A DNA stretch of 64,000 nt, taken from contig KK211389.1 of assembly GCA_000622025.1 (NCBI GenBank), forward strand, positions 124,001 to 188,000. The letters are read 5' to 3'. Below are positions 47,084 through 56,286 of this stretch, piece after piece. Numbering within the stretch: the first letter of the stretch is position 1; each line of letters starts with the position of its first letter. Position numbers and translations under genes: made by a program. Source of the DNA: Lachnospiraceae bacterium AD3010. Lineage in GTDB: Bacteria; Bacillota; Clostridia; Lachnospirales; Lachnospiraceae. Below the pieces are notes generated by a model. It searched no databases and was not told where the DNA came from. It saw only the letters and a program-made list of their open reading frames with translations.

Positions 47084-47203
47084 GAGTCAGTGGGGACGGT
47101 TCTCCCAAGTCAACGGGGACGGTTCTCCCTGACTCCTTTGCATTTTGCAAAGGAGTCAGGGAGAACCGTCCCTGTTGACTTGGGAGAACCGTCCCCAATG
47201 ACT
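47084..47203. repeat. near-perfect 120-bp palindrome of the GGGGACGGTTCTCC type
   Basis: The left arm has GGGGACGGTTCTCC twice, separated by CAAGTCAAC, and is mirrored by two GGAGAACCGTCCC copies on the right, meeting at TTTGCA-TTTTGCAAA. Only a few positions mismatch over about 58 bp per arm. GGGGACGGTTCTC-type sequences are widespread in Firmicute intergenic DNA, like REP/Y1-transposase-associated repeats. It sits between the tRNA 3' end and the end of the 2,274-residue protein gene and could terminate transcription from both. Confidence 0.9.
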
Positions 47204-47207
47204 TCCC

Positions 47208-50200
47208 CTACTTCTTCAACGCATCCTTTGCACGTACATCGGAAACCTTCGAGCCGTCAGTCCTCTGCCTCGTAAGGTGGTTCCTTCTCTTTTCAAGCTC
47301 TGTCCGTGCATTGGTCTTTCTTGTTGCATTGCTCATTTTCTCAAGCTCTGAAAGCTTAATGGCGCGTATGGATTCATTGGAGTGCTTTTTCTGTTCCGGT
47401 GCTGCTTCCGGAGCCTTTGCCTTTTTCACATACTCCTGCATAAGGGTGTCAAGCTTAAATTCCGAAAGGATATCCGCCATGGCAAGCCTGTCTTTTCCCT
47501 GCTCTGTAGAGTGTGCTTCCAGTCCGCCCTTCTTCTGTACTCTCTTAGCCTTAATGTAGGCATCCGCTGCCTTCTGCATCTCATGCTCCAGGACATGGAG
47601 TCTCTTAAGATCCCGATCCTTTATGCGTCCGGGCTCTGTGGTTCCTCCGGAGATACTCTCGCCCTTGATAACCTTGTCGTAAGCCTTTATGAAATTCTTA
47701 TAGGCGGTCTCCATTTTCGTATATTCAGTTGAATCAAGGAGCTTTGTAAGCCTGTGGCTTCTCTGGGCGTTCCACTGATCGGAGAGCTGCTTTATCCCTC
47801 CTGCCATGTCGGACAGAGCTTTATAATTACCCGTTTCTATAGCATCATTTATTACTTTATACTGTTTCTCATATAAGCTGCCATCCATTTTATCAACAGT
47901 GGATTGATTCTTTTCGGGAAGGTGTGTATACGTTACTTTGTTTTCTTTACGGTCAAACGTTGATAATTCCTCCACCTGAGATATGGCAGTGTCATGAGCT
48001 GCGGACAGATAATAGACACCCTTTATGCCTTTCTCTCCCACTTTGCATGTCTGGTTACGGTTTATTACATATTCTCCGCCCTTAAGCATATTATCAAACT
48101 GAGCCTCGAGTTCCTGCTTCTTTTCATCATTATTATTCTTATTGAACCTTAAGACAGCATCGGTAAGATGGTTTAAGAGGTTATCGGGAATGACCACCTT
48201 TCCCCTGTAGATAAGGGCATTACTTAAGTGATCACGGTAATCACTATCTGCAAGACTGTGAGAAGCCCCTGCCGGAGTTGAATGCCCTTCACTGTAGGTC
48301 TTATGCTTCTTTTCAAAGAACTCAATGTTTTCTTCTCCCATCAGATCCTTGCATATCTTTCCTATCTTCAGGAGATCCGGATCTATCTTGTCTCCAAGCC
48401 TTTGCTTTTCCCTGTCGACAAGCTTTGACATAAACCAGAGCTCGTTTATAGAACCGTTGCCCGATACCAGGCATTCCGTGATGAACTCAAAGCAGGTATA
48501 ATTTCCGGCTCCTCTCCAGCCCCTGTCTATCTTGCTGTCGCCCCAGACACTGAAGTGTACCTTGCCGTTATTATTCTGGATATTCTCAATGTATTCCCTT
48601 ATTTCGCGGGATGATTCTTTCTTTTCGATATAGAGACGGGCAAGGGGATTCTCTTTATAATAATCCTGTCTGGCACCCTCCGGATCCAGGAAATATCTGA
48701 CCTCTTTATCCGCATTCTTAAAGAATTCCTTCGCATCTTCGGGACTTAACTCTTTCTTTTCTTCGTAGGAGGCATTTCCCCAGAGGGCATCGGCTCTTTC
48801 GGGATCTATAGTTTTCTTTGCATTCCAGTCTGCAGTGTTCCATCTCCGGTCGTATTCTTCGCGGAACATGGCTTTCCGGTCAGCGACAGTGAATTCTTTA
48901 CTGTTATAATAATCTGTAAGAAGCCAGTTCTTTTCTTCACCGGAAAGTGCATTCAAGCCGAGCTTCTCTCTGTCGGAATTGATCTCAGCCACTATTTTTT
49001 CGAAAGGCACTTTGCGGGACGGCATGGAATAACGATTGATCGCCTCCTGCCTGTCAAGTCTGAAACGCTCACCCATGGTAAGCTTACTGTCATCGTTCCA
49101 GTATTTTCTCATACCGTCATGATCATGGTTCCAGGCCCATTGAGCGCCCTTTCCGTTTTCCTTGTCCCAGATATCCTTCTCGAAACGCTCTTCACTCAGT
49201 TCATGGAGCTTTACTTCTTTTATGGTGCTGCTAAGATCAATAGCCTTCTGCCAGTATCTTTCAGCTGCAGCCTCGCCAAGCTCCGCCTTTACAGTCTCAA
49301 GCTTTACTCCCTGCTCCACAATAGCATATCTGAAGGCAGTTCCTTCGCCGACCTTATCGATCTTTTCGCTTAAGGGCATCTTCCTGAAAGCTTCGGCTTC
49401 CTGTTTCTTTAGTTCTTCCTGATACCTTTTGAGTTCTTCCTGCTCTTCACGGAGTTTTCCGGGATCTGTTTTGGCCTTGTCTTCCGGACTTAAGGTCTTC
49501 CAGTATCCGGCTACAAGCTTGGAAGAGAAATTCTTTATTCTGCTCCATTCGAGCTTTTCTTCCTTAATAAGTTCTACGGTCTTATTGAGGTTCAGCTCAG
49601 CCTTTTCGTTATAGGAGGCTGCATTCCACTGCTCCTCTGTATAGACAGGGTCTGTCGCCATCTTTTCTTCCCATGGCAGCTTCTTCCATTCGTCATGATA
49701 TTTTTCGGGACCACAGACTCTCTTCTCGACAGGTGTAAGGCTGGACCAGTATCTGCCGGAAAATCCGGGGGAAGCGCTGTCAAGGTCAGAGATCTCATCC
49801 CACGACATTTTCTGATCGCGGAAAGTCTGAATGGCTCTTGTCTCATTAAGTATGATCTTTGTGGCATTCGGCTTTTTAAGCCATTTATGATCAGGACAGT
49901 TAGCTTCATCACGCTGAACCTTCGGTGCATTGGCTTCTATGTTATCCCGCCTGGCATGCATTTCATCTTCTGAAGCCCTGACCTTTTCAGTTATTGCTTT
50001 ATTTTCCTTTTCATCAGGCCTTGAGTATATATTCTCTTTTCTTAAGGAATAATCCTTTACTGGTACGGGAGCCTTCTCGGGCACCTTCAGTTTTTTCGTG
50101 TAGTCAGGTCTTTCTGTAGGGATCTTATTCCAGCTTTCAAGTTCCTCCTGCAGCTTTTTTACATCTTCATCAGGGAGATTGTTGTTCCTGGCGTTTTGGA

Positions 50201-53200
50201 TCCGAATAGTCAGATCAGCTTTAGCCTGGCTGATGATCTTCTGTTCTTCTTCCCAGTCCTTATAGGGATCGGCAACTGGATTTAAGTACTCATAATCTGC
50301 ACGGTTCGGTGCTTTGGTTTCATCATAGCTTGCGTACCGGTCATAATTCATGTGGAATTCAAAGTCAGCCCTCAGCTGCTTTTCAACCCGCTTCACATAG
50401 TATTTCCTGGTCAAATCATCGAAACGGGCGGTATTCTTATCAACATATGCCTCCAGCTCCTTAATCCGTTTATCGAAATCGCTCACGGGTATCATTTTAT
50501 ACCCGGCAGTAAGGTTTAACCGGTCAAAGGTATACTCTTTATATGCTCCGCCGGGACCAAAGAATTGCTCGTAATTCTTGAAATCCCTGTGTTTAAGGTG
50601 TTCGAGCATTGTGCATGCACGGCCATACTCCTGCATGAATTTCATGTTTCCCGGCTCAACACCGTCTGAAGCGAGCAATATTTCACCTGTGCTGTATGGA
50701 TACTGCTCTGCGTTGCCGGTGGCGTTCAAAGGTATTAACTTTTTATACTCAGCATAGTAATAAGCGTGATAGCCGTTATTTATAATTCCATCTCTGAATC
50801 TCTCGAGATTCTTGGCATTAAGAGCTATTGTTTTTCCTTCAAAAGAAGTAAATACATCCCGGCCTTCACCTTCTTCCAGTCTGTGATCCACATACTGCCA
50901 GAAAAGCTTTTCTTTTTCGTTGGGTTTAAGACTGGAATAGTCTACATCTTTTCCTGCCTTGAATACATTTCTGTCGTCAGAATTGAAATTAAAGATCTTT
51001 TCATGCTCTTCTATGATTCCGGGATTTTCGGTAAGCCTTTTTCTCCTTACCATTTCATCATGATGAGCCTTGGCTTTTTGATAAGGTCCTTCGGAAAGAT
51101 ACCGGTTCGCATTGTACTTTGCGAGCTGATCAACTCTGTCATTATGGATATTAAAATAATTCTGGTCGTATATAGCATTTTTGATATTCTGAAGCTCCCA
51201 GTTTTTCTTATCCTCATCATACTGGGATTTAAGCTCTTTCTCGCGCGTAAGGAAGCCTTCCATGGCTTTCCTTTCCTCTTCACCTGCTTCGTAATGGCGG
51301 TCCAGAGCCGTGGGATTTATCTCCTTTGTGTTCTCGCTGAAATTAGAGGTTATGGACTTAAGCTTTTTAGCTGCATCATAAAAGCTCTTTTCTTTTTTGG
51401 AAGGGCCGCCCTTTGAATCCACCGCAGAGATAAATTCGTCTGCAGCATTACCTAACCTCATCGCGCCTGACACTGAAAGAGTCGTGTTTTCAGGCATTCT
51501 GTTAACATAGTTTTCCAGTTCAGTGTAGAACGATGCAAATGAAGGAGCATTCCTGCCATAGCTCCTCGCTTCATTTATGACAGATCCGGAGCCACAGCTG
51601 TCAAGCACTTCCTTCAGCATAGGATAGGCAGGAACATCTGCAAGTCTCTGATATTCGGGCAGGAGCTCATCGCTTTTTTGAAGAGTCTTTTCCGCTGCCG
51701 TTATGAAAGCACCGGTTACACCCTTTCCAAGTATGGCCTCAGCCTTTTCGGGACCGACCTTAGTCACGAAGTCATTTACAGCGTTCAGAGCCTCATTCAT
51801 TTTAAGGCGTCTCTCACCCGGCTCATAGCTTCTTCTTTCCAGTCCGTCTCTCATGTTTTCCTGGACAAAGACACCGAGCTTATTCTTTATGTCATTTAGA
51901 TGTGACTCTTCAGACATCATGATATCCTGCATACGGACAGGGTCGTTTAAGATCTCAACGGCTCTTTCGTAGACATTTCCGGCAGCTCCCAGAAATTCCG
52001 CATCCGACAGATGCCAGCCGTTCTGGAGACCGTTGATGCGGCCCCTTACCATATTCAGCTGATCCTTATAGTATTCCTTGTCAAAGGGAGATTCGCCTTT
52101 TCCGAACCTGTTTTTAAGATCTGCCGCGTCACAGTTTTTAACCAGCTTTTCAAGAGACTTTTCAAGTCCTATGTATTCAGCGTAGAGGCCGCTTATAAAG
52201 CCGTCACGGTCGCTTGCGCTGAGTTCAGCCCCATGGGCCTCGAGGTATTTTTCGTCCTTATAGATCTCATAGGCCTGATGGGCAATGAGGTCGGTTGGGA
52301 AGTAAAGCTGGAGCTCGGTGATCTTAGCTGACCGCCTCTCTCCGTATTCCTTAACACGTCCGTTTTGGTAAGCATTGCTTTCGGGTTCAAGCTTATAGGG
52401 TACATTCCCGTTCATGAGATCATCTGTCTCATAGTAGCTCTCATAAATATCAACACGGTCTGTGGAAAATACGGTTTCACCGCTTTTAAGCTTTACATCT
52501 CCTTCGGGAGAGAATTCCAGCTCTGCGTCCGCTGACTGTATAAGCTTCATCATTGGATTATCCCTGTCAAGCTCCTGGGCAGCATACCAGCTGTCAGAGT
52601 CCTCCCGCTCTCTCTTTAGAACTTCAAGAACAGCGATATCCTCAAAAGTGGGAACGCTGTTGGCGTCTATGTCCATAAGGGGTTTTGATGCTTCTTTACG
52701 TCTCTTTATTTCTTCTTTTCCAAATCCGTCAAGCCCTTCATACATCACTCCGTCGCTGTGACGGAAAGCGGATGCACTGAAGCTTTTGGGACTTAATGCA
52801 CATTCAAGGAGTCTCTTGTAATTATAGATCCGGTCCTCTTTAAGCCATCCGACAGCTCTTCTCCACTGCTCCTCGGTCAGCTTATGATCCTGGAAAGCCT
52901 TATTGAGATGATGTTTTGCAGCCTCGCTTGTTACCCAGAGCCCGGTACTCTTGGGAAGGGGCTCAGCATATTTTTTTACCTTGTTTTCGTAGAAATGATT
53001 GAATTCATCCATGCCGCCGTTATCGTTCACATCCGGCGTCAGAGAGAATTCGGCGGAAGGCGAATCCTGGAGAAGCTCTTCCAGAGGCTTTTCCGATCCG
53101 TAGTTTTTGTTATAATAATCCGTGATATCATTCACGACCTTTTCATGGTGATCCGGGTCCAGGATCCTTACTTCCACTATATTATTACCCTGATATTCGT

Positions 53201-54032
53201 GACGGGTGGACCTGATCCCTTTTAAATAGCCTGCCAGAACCGCTATTTTCAGCTCGGGGTTATCTTCGATGAGCTGGCGGTAGTAAAGGATCTTTCCGTT
53301 ATCAGCTGCGGCGATCTTGTACTCATCCTCAGAGCCCAGAGGATTTATCTCTCTGTCCCGCTTTGCAGCCATGGCAACGGCAGCCTTGAGGCAGACAAGC
53401 TCCACTGTCTGTTCTGCGCTTGTACGCTCTTTATTTCCTGTCAGATCTTCCTTATTCTCGTTATGGTGCTTAAAAGCATTTTCATACTTTATGCAGCCGT
53501 TAAGGGCAAAGGCCGGGTCGTCGAGGAGATGGTATGTCACAGGCGGCATACCTCTCTGATAGGTGACTTCTTCGCCGTTTAAGGCTTTATTGATATAGTC
53601 TTCCAAATGTCCGCATCGAAAAGCGGTATCCATTCCGATCGCGTCGACTCCCACAAGTCCCACTTCCGCAAGATCCTGTCCCAGAGGTGAGCGGGCAAAG
53701 TCCACCCGGTGCTCGGTTTTGTCGCCGAGAAGCTTATCCACTTCCATGCAGAAGCTCTCGCTCCAGGCTTGCAGCTTATTGGAATCCCAGGCATTTTCTT
53801 CAAATTTATCGAGTACGGATATAAGACCGCTTAAGTCGGTTGTACCTGATGCTATTAGCCGGTTTTTCAGGTCATCTGACTGAGGGAAGGCATTGTCCAG
53901 GGTCCTGTTCTTCCACTTATCTCTTATAGCCAGGAGGCGCTGATATGTGCGCACGCCTTCATCAGAATAGTGGCCTTTACTGAGGTCAAGCAGTTTAATA
54001 AAAGTATCAAGACGGGTTATGGGTGTTGGCAT
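47208..54032 (-). CDS. giant uncharacterised protein, 2,274 aa, with W-x-x-A-S-Y-type repeats
   Basis: I do not recognise this protein. It has no signal peptide or membrane segment, is strongly charged and mostly helical, and looks cytoplasmic or exported by a leaderless route. Residues of about 1390-1825 contain degenerate repeats built on W-x-x-[AL]-S-[YP]-x-E-K-x-x-L/D-P. Examples are EQWNAASYNEKAELN, ALWGNASYEEKKELS, GRYWSSLTPVEKRV and GYWKTLSPEDKAKTDP. Earlier parts have long coiled-coil-like stretches; the C-terminus is basic (RRNHLTRQRTDGSKVSDVRAK). The start is ATG 54032 with GGAGG eight bases upstream. It is a single-gene unit bounded by different palindromic repeats, with no adjacent partner on the same strand. 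No catalytic motif was found. Codon use looks like the rest of the window. Confidence 0.8.
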   Translation of the reverse strand: MPTPITRLDTFIKLLDLSKGHYSDEGVRTYQRLLAIRDKWKNRTLDNAFPQSDDLKNRLIASGTTDLSGLISVLDKFEENAWDSNKLQAWSESFCMEVDKLLGDKTEHRVDFARSPLGQDLAEVGLVGVDAIGMDTAFRCGHLEDYINKALNGEEVTYQRGMPPVTYHLLDDPAFALNGCIKYENAFKHHNENKEDLTGNKERTSAEQTVELVCLKAAVAMAAKRDREINPLGSEDEYKIAAADNGKILYYRQLIEDNPELKIAVLAGYLKGIRSTRHEYQGNNIVEVRILDPDHHEKVVNDITDYYNKNYGSEKPLEELLQDSPSAEFSLTPDVNDNGGMDEFNHFYENKVKKYAEPLPKSTGLWVTSEAAKHHLNKAFQDHKLTEEQWRRAVGWLKEDRIYNYKRLLECALSPKSFSASAFRHSDGVMYEGLDGFGKEEIKRRKEASKPLMDIDANSVPTFEDIAVLEVLKREREDSDSWYAAQELDRDNPMMKLIQSADAELEFSPEGDVKLKSGETVFSTDRVDIYESYYETDDLMNGNVPYKLEPESNAYQNGRVKEYGERRSAKITELQLYFPTDLIAHQAYEIYKDEKYLEAHGAELSASDRDGFISGLYAEYIGLEKSLEKLVKNCDAADLKNRFGKGESPFDKEYYKDQLNMVRGRINGLQNGWHLSDAEFLGAAGNVYERAVEILNDPVRMQDIMMSEESHLNDIKNKLGVFVQENMRDGLERRSYEPGERRLKMNEALNAVNDFVTKVGPEKAEAILGKGVTGAFITAAEKTLQKSDELLPEYQRLADVPAYPMLKEVLDSCGSGSVINEARSYGRNAPSFASFYTELENYVNRMPENTTLSVSGAMRLGNAADEFISAVDSKGGPSKKEKSFYDAAKKLKSITSNFSENTKEINPTALDRHYEAGEEERKAMEGFLTREKELKSQYDEDKKNWELQNIKNAIYDQNYFNIHNDRVDQLAKYNANRYLSEGPYQKAKAHHDEMVRRKRLTENPGIIEEHEKIFNFNSDDRNVFKAGKDVDYSSLKPNEKEKLFWQYVDHRLEEGEGRDVFTSFEGKTIALNAKNLERFRDGIINNGYHAYYYAEYKKLIPLNATGNAEQYPYSTGEILLASDGVEPGNMKFMQEYGRACTMLEHLKHRDFKNYEQFFGPGGAYKEYTFDRLNLTAGYKMIPVSDFDKRIKELEAYVDKNTARFDDLTRKYYVKRVEKQLRADFEFHMNYDRYASYDETKAPNRADYEYLNPVADPYKDWEEEQKIISQAKADLTIRIQNARNNNLPDEDVKKLQEELESWNKIPTERPDYTKKLKVPEKAPVPVKDYSLRKENIYSRPDEKENKAITEKVRASEDEMHARRDNIEANAPKVQRDEANCPDHKWLKKPNATKIILNETRAIQTFRDQKMSWDEISDLDSASPGFSGRYWSSLTPVEKRVCGPEKYHDEWKKLPWEEKMATDPVYTEEQWNAASYNEKAELNLNKTVELIKEEKLEWSRIKNFSSKLVAGYWKTLSPEDKAKTDPGKLREEQEELKRYQEELKKQEAEAFRKMPLSEKIDKVGEGTAFRYAIVEQGVKLETVKAELGEAAAERYWQKAIDLSSTIKEVKLHELSEERFEKDIWDKENGKGAQWAWNHDHDGMRKYWNDDSKLTMGERFRLDRQEAINRYSMPSRKVPFEKIVAEINSDREKLGLNALSGEEKNWLLTDYYNSKEFTVADRKAMFREEYDRRWNTADWNAKKTIDPERADALWGNASYEEKKELSPEDAKEFFKNADKEVRYFLDPEGARQDYYKENPLARLYIEKKESSREIREYIENIQNNNGKVHFSVWGDSKIDRGWRGAGNYTCFEFITECLVSGNGSINELWFMSKLVDREKQRLGDKIDPDLLKIGKICKDLMGEENIEFFEKKHKTYSEGHSTPAGASHSLADSDYRDHLSNALIYRGKVVIPDNLLNHLTDAVLRFNKNNNDEKKQELEAQFDNMLKGGEYVINRNQTCKVGEKGIKGVYYLSAAHDTAISQVEELSTFDRKENKVTYTHLPEKNQSTVDKMDGSLYEKQYKVINDAIETGNYKALSDMAGGIKQLSDQWNAQRSHRLTKLLDSTEYTKMETAYKNFIKAYDKVIKGESISGGTTEPGRIKDRDLKRLHVLEHEMQKAADAYIKAKRVQKKGGLEAHSTEQGKDRLAMADILSEFKLDTLMQEYVKKAKAPEAAPEQKKHSNESIRAIKLSELEKMSNATRKTNARTELEKRRNHLTRQRTDGSKVSDVRAKDALKK

Positions 54033-54083
54033 ATTTAGTTCCTCCTATAGATCCTTCGCTTTGCTCCAATAGCGTATAGTAAG

Positions 54084-54228
54084 TGTCATTCTGAGACTGC
54101 ACATTGTCATTCTGAGACTGCACATTGTCATTCTGAGACTGCACATTGTCATTCTGAGCGAAGCGAAGAATCTTCTATAACCGGCTGAAAAGATCCTTTC
54201 TGCTTCGTCGCTGGCGCTCCGGATGACA
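54084..54228. repeat. dispersed repeat with three 21-bp tandem units and an inverted partner
   Basis: Three units of TGTCATTCTGAGACTGCACAT (54084, 54105 and 54126) run into a standard forward copy (54147-54175, TGTCATTCTGAGCGAAGCGA...). A degenerate reverse copy ending CGGATGACA follows at 54189-54228. A further half copy (GATCCTTCGCTTTGCTCC) is at 54049-54067, next to the giant gene's ribosome site. Confidence 0.9.
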
Positions 54229-54287
54229 ATGAATGAGCGGTTATTATCCTCACACATATAAATATACAGATGAAGCGAAAAAATCAG

Positions 54288-54574
54288 CCTGTCTTAGAAT
54301 TTACACATCAATCTCTCCAGAAAACGTATTGGCTGCATGTCCACAAGCAAAACCCTTTATCGGAACCGCAGGCGAAATATGCCGCTTACTGCGGATTGGC
54401 ACGCAGGATGTAAACAACTCCTACGTGAACATCCTGCGGGCCTAGCCGCAGTTGGCGGAGAGTTCGGCGTAGCGCGTTCCGCAGGGTTTGCTTGTGGATA
54501 TGCCGTCAATACGGATGGAGAGATTGATGTGTAAATCATGAAGCCTGCCTTAGAATTTACGCATCAATCTCTCT
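54288..54574. repeat. 237-bp imperfect palindromic element plus third copy of its end
   Basis: TTTACACATCAATCTCTCC at 54299 is mirrored by GGAGAGATTGATGTGTAAA ending at 54535. Interior blocks (CCACAAGCAAA, GCCG...CTGCGG, GCAGGATGT) are also mirrored. The outer sequence GCCTGTCTTAGAATTTACAC (54288) recurs in direct orientation as GCCTGCCTTAGAATTTACGC at 54543-54562, just before the nadE promoter. It looks like a non-autonomous mobile element or a large structured RNA. Confidence 0.85.
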
Positions 54575-54602
54575 TGTTAATAAGACTGTAAAACACTATA
54601 AT
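54574..54602 (+). promoter_or_regulatory. sigma-A promoter of nadE
   Basis: TTGTTA (54574-54579), 17 bp, then a perfect TATAAT (54597-54602). The predicted start near 54609 leaves a leader of about 23 nt that contains AAGGAGAG before the ATG. The -35 hexamer abuts the end of the third copy of the palindromic element. Confidence 0.8.
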
Positions 54603-54631
54603 TATACCTGTATGCAAAGGAGAGAATTGAT

Positions 54632-55372
54632 ATGAATACAAATACCGAAATAGAAAACATTGTATCCTGGATCAGGGAATGGTTTAATGAAAACGGTCCG
54701 TCAGCTTCTGCCGTTATTGGTCTGTCCGGCGGAAAGGACTCCTCTATAGTGGCGGCTCTGCTTGTAAAAGCGCTGGGGAAAGACCGGGTCACGGGCGTAA
54801 TGATGCCTAACGGAGTCCAGAAGGATATCTCAGATTCCCAAAAAATAGCTGACTTCCTGGGAATAAAAACCTATACCGTAAATATCAAAACAGTTTTCGA
54901 CGCTGCAATTTCCACCCTTGAGGAAAGCACGGATGATATAAGCCTTTCAACGGACACAAAAATAAACCTGGCTCCCAGGATCAGAATGACCGTTCTCTAT
55001 GCGATTGCCCAGTCCCTGCCAAAGGGAGGAAGGGTTACAAATACCTGCAATGCTTCTGAGGATTACATAGGCTATTCCACAAAGTACGGCGATGCCGCCG
55101 GTGACTTTTCTCCCTGTGCTGATTTTACCGTAAGTGAGATGCTTGAGATCGGTGATGCCCTTGGTCTTCCTTCAGACCTCGTGCATAAGACCCCGTCAGA
55201 CGGTCTCTCAGGTCAGACAGACGAGGAAAAGATAGGTTTCAGCTATGATACGCTGGATCACTATATAAAAACCGGTGAATGTGTAGACGGGGAAATAAAG
55301 AAAAAGATCGACAGGCTCCACGATATGAACCTGCATAAGCTTAAGACGATCCCCACATACCGCAGGGCATAA
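54632..55372 (+). CDS. nadE: NH3-dependent NAD+ synthetase
   Basis: A 246-residue N-type ATP pyrophosphatase with the PP-loop LSGGKDSS (residues 31-38), RMTVLYAIAQ, TCNASEDYIGYSTKYGD and the C-terminal TPSDGLSGQTDEEKIGFSYDTLD. It amidates nicotinic acid adenine dinucleotide to NAD. It lacks the N-terminal glutaminase domain, so it uses free ammonia. It is the only protein gene on the plus strand outside the left edge. It has its own consensus promoter and an AAGGAGAG site, and converges on hslO across a shared hairpin. Confidence 0.96.
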   Translation: MNTNTEIENIVSWIREWFNENGPSASAVIGLSGGKDSSIVAALLVKALGKDRVTGVMMPNGVQKDISDSQKIADFLGIKTYTVNIKTVFDAAISTLEESTDDISLSTDTKINLAPRIRMTVLYAIAQSLPKGGRVTNTCNASEDYIGYSTKYGDAAGDFSPCADFTVSEMLEIGDALGLPSDLVHKTPSDGLSGQTDEEKIGFSYDTLDHYIKTGECVDGEIKKKIDRLHDMNLHKLKTIPTYRRA

Positions 55373-55386
55373 ATTAAATAATTCCG

Positions 55387-55436
55387 AAAGGAGCTCCCGG
55401 GGAAATACAGTTATATTGAAGAGAGGAGCTCCTTTA
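55387..55436. terminator. shared hairpin terminator between nadE and hslO
   Basis: AAAGGAGCTCC (55387-55397) pairs with GGAGCTCCTTT (55426-55436). The right arm is inside the last codons of hslO. On the plus strand it ends nadE transcripts with a short T run; on the minus strand it begins within hslO and could also end that operon. The loop of about 28 bases is long. Confidence 0.6.
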
Positions 55437-56286
55437 ACTCTTCAACAGAGAAATTATATGCCTTCCCGCAGAACTGGCATTTAATCTCCGCATCCCTGTT
55501 TTCTTCGATAAGGCTCTGAAGCTCCTTTTTACCGAGGCTTATTAAGACCCTCGATATTCTTTCTCTTCCGCAGTCGCACCTGAATGAAACAGGTGTCTCT
55601 GAAAGGATCTCGGCTCCGACTCCGTCTAAAAGGAGTTTTATTATATCCTCCGGGGTTTTCCCGTCCTTAAGAAGGTCTGTAACAGAGCTTACCTTCGCTA
55701 CATTTTTTTCAAGGGTACTGATACTGTTCTCGGACGCTCCGGGCAGGAGCTGTACGATAAATCCCCCTGCTTCTCTGACCGTATTATCCTTATTCATCAG
55801 AACACCGAGTCCTACAGCAGATGGAACCTGCTCACTCTGTGCAAAATAAAAGGTAAGATCCTCAGCGATCTCACCGGTAATAAGTCCCACTTCTCCGATA
55901 TAGGGATCCTTCAATCCCTGATCCTTTATGACCTTCAAGGTTCCGTTACCAACGATACCGCCGACATCCAGTTTTTTATCCCATTCCCTAACGGGATTTA
56001 TGACCTCCGGCTCCAGTGCAAAGCCCTTCACATGACCCTCAGAATCAGCAGTTACCGTGAGTCCCTCCACCGGGCCGTCACTCCGTATCGACAGGGTGAG
56101 CTTATCGTCGCCCTGCAGCATAGAGCCCATCATTGCCCCTGCCGAAAGAAGCCTTCCCAGAGCTGCCGAAACCACAGGGCTGGTATTGTGGCACTGCCTC
56201 ATATACTCCACTGTATCCCTTGAACTCACAGCAAAGGCTCTTATTTCCTTATTTTCACTGATAGCTCTTACTAAGTGATCCTTCAT
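55411..56286 (-). CDS. hslO: redox-regulated chaperone Hsp33
   Basis: A 291-residue protein with the Hsp33 N-terminal domain (RAISENKEIRAFAVSS, AALGRLLSAGAMMG, QLLPGA) and the C-terminal zinc switch with C237-x-C239 and C270-xx-C273 in FRCDCGRERI and KCQFCGKAY. Oxidation of these cysteines releases zinc and turns on holdase activity. It overlaps the end of the PilZ gene by 4 bp, so it is the last gene of the polyol/PilZ operon. The link between Hsp33 and that operon is probably only positional. Confidence 0.96.
   Translation of the reverse strand: MKDHLVRAISENKEIRAFAVSSRDTVEYMRQCHNTSPVVSAALGRLLSAGAMMGSMLQGDDKLTLSIRSDGPVEGLTVTADSEGHVKGFALEPEVINPVREWDKKLDVGGIVGNGTLKVIKDQGLKDPYIGEVGLITGEIAEDLTFYFAQSEQVPSAVGLGVLMNKDNTVREAGGFIVQLLPGASENSISTLEKNVAKVSSVTDLLKDGKTPEDIIKLLLDGVGAEILSETPVSFRCDCGRERISRVLISLGKKELQSLIEENRDAEIKCQFCGKAYNFSVEELKELLSSI

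Larger units (their letters stand above)
54033..54631. other. 599-bp gap of repeats and the nadE promoter
   Basis: It contains the dispersed repeat with its 21-bp array (54053-54228), a 237-bp imperfect palindrome with an extra direct copy (54288-54574) and the nadE promoter (54574-54602). Frames on both strands of the palindrome are open only because the element is repetitive. Confidence 0.6.

Noticed and set aside
54084-54146. Second 21-bp array resembling a CRISPR
   Set aside because: Same reason: head-to-tail identical units that merge into a core repeat copy.
54045-54257. 70-codon minus frame with SLRMTMC repeats
   Set aside because: Pure translation of the 21-bp tandem repeat.
54337-54539. 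Overlapping 60-65 codon frames on both strands in the palindromic element
   Set aside because: They arise from the palindrome itself; such frames recur wherever the element occurs and lack start signals.
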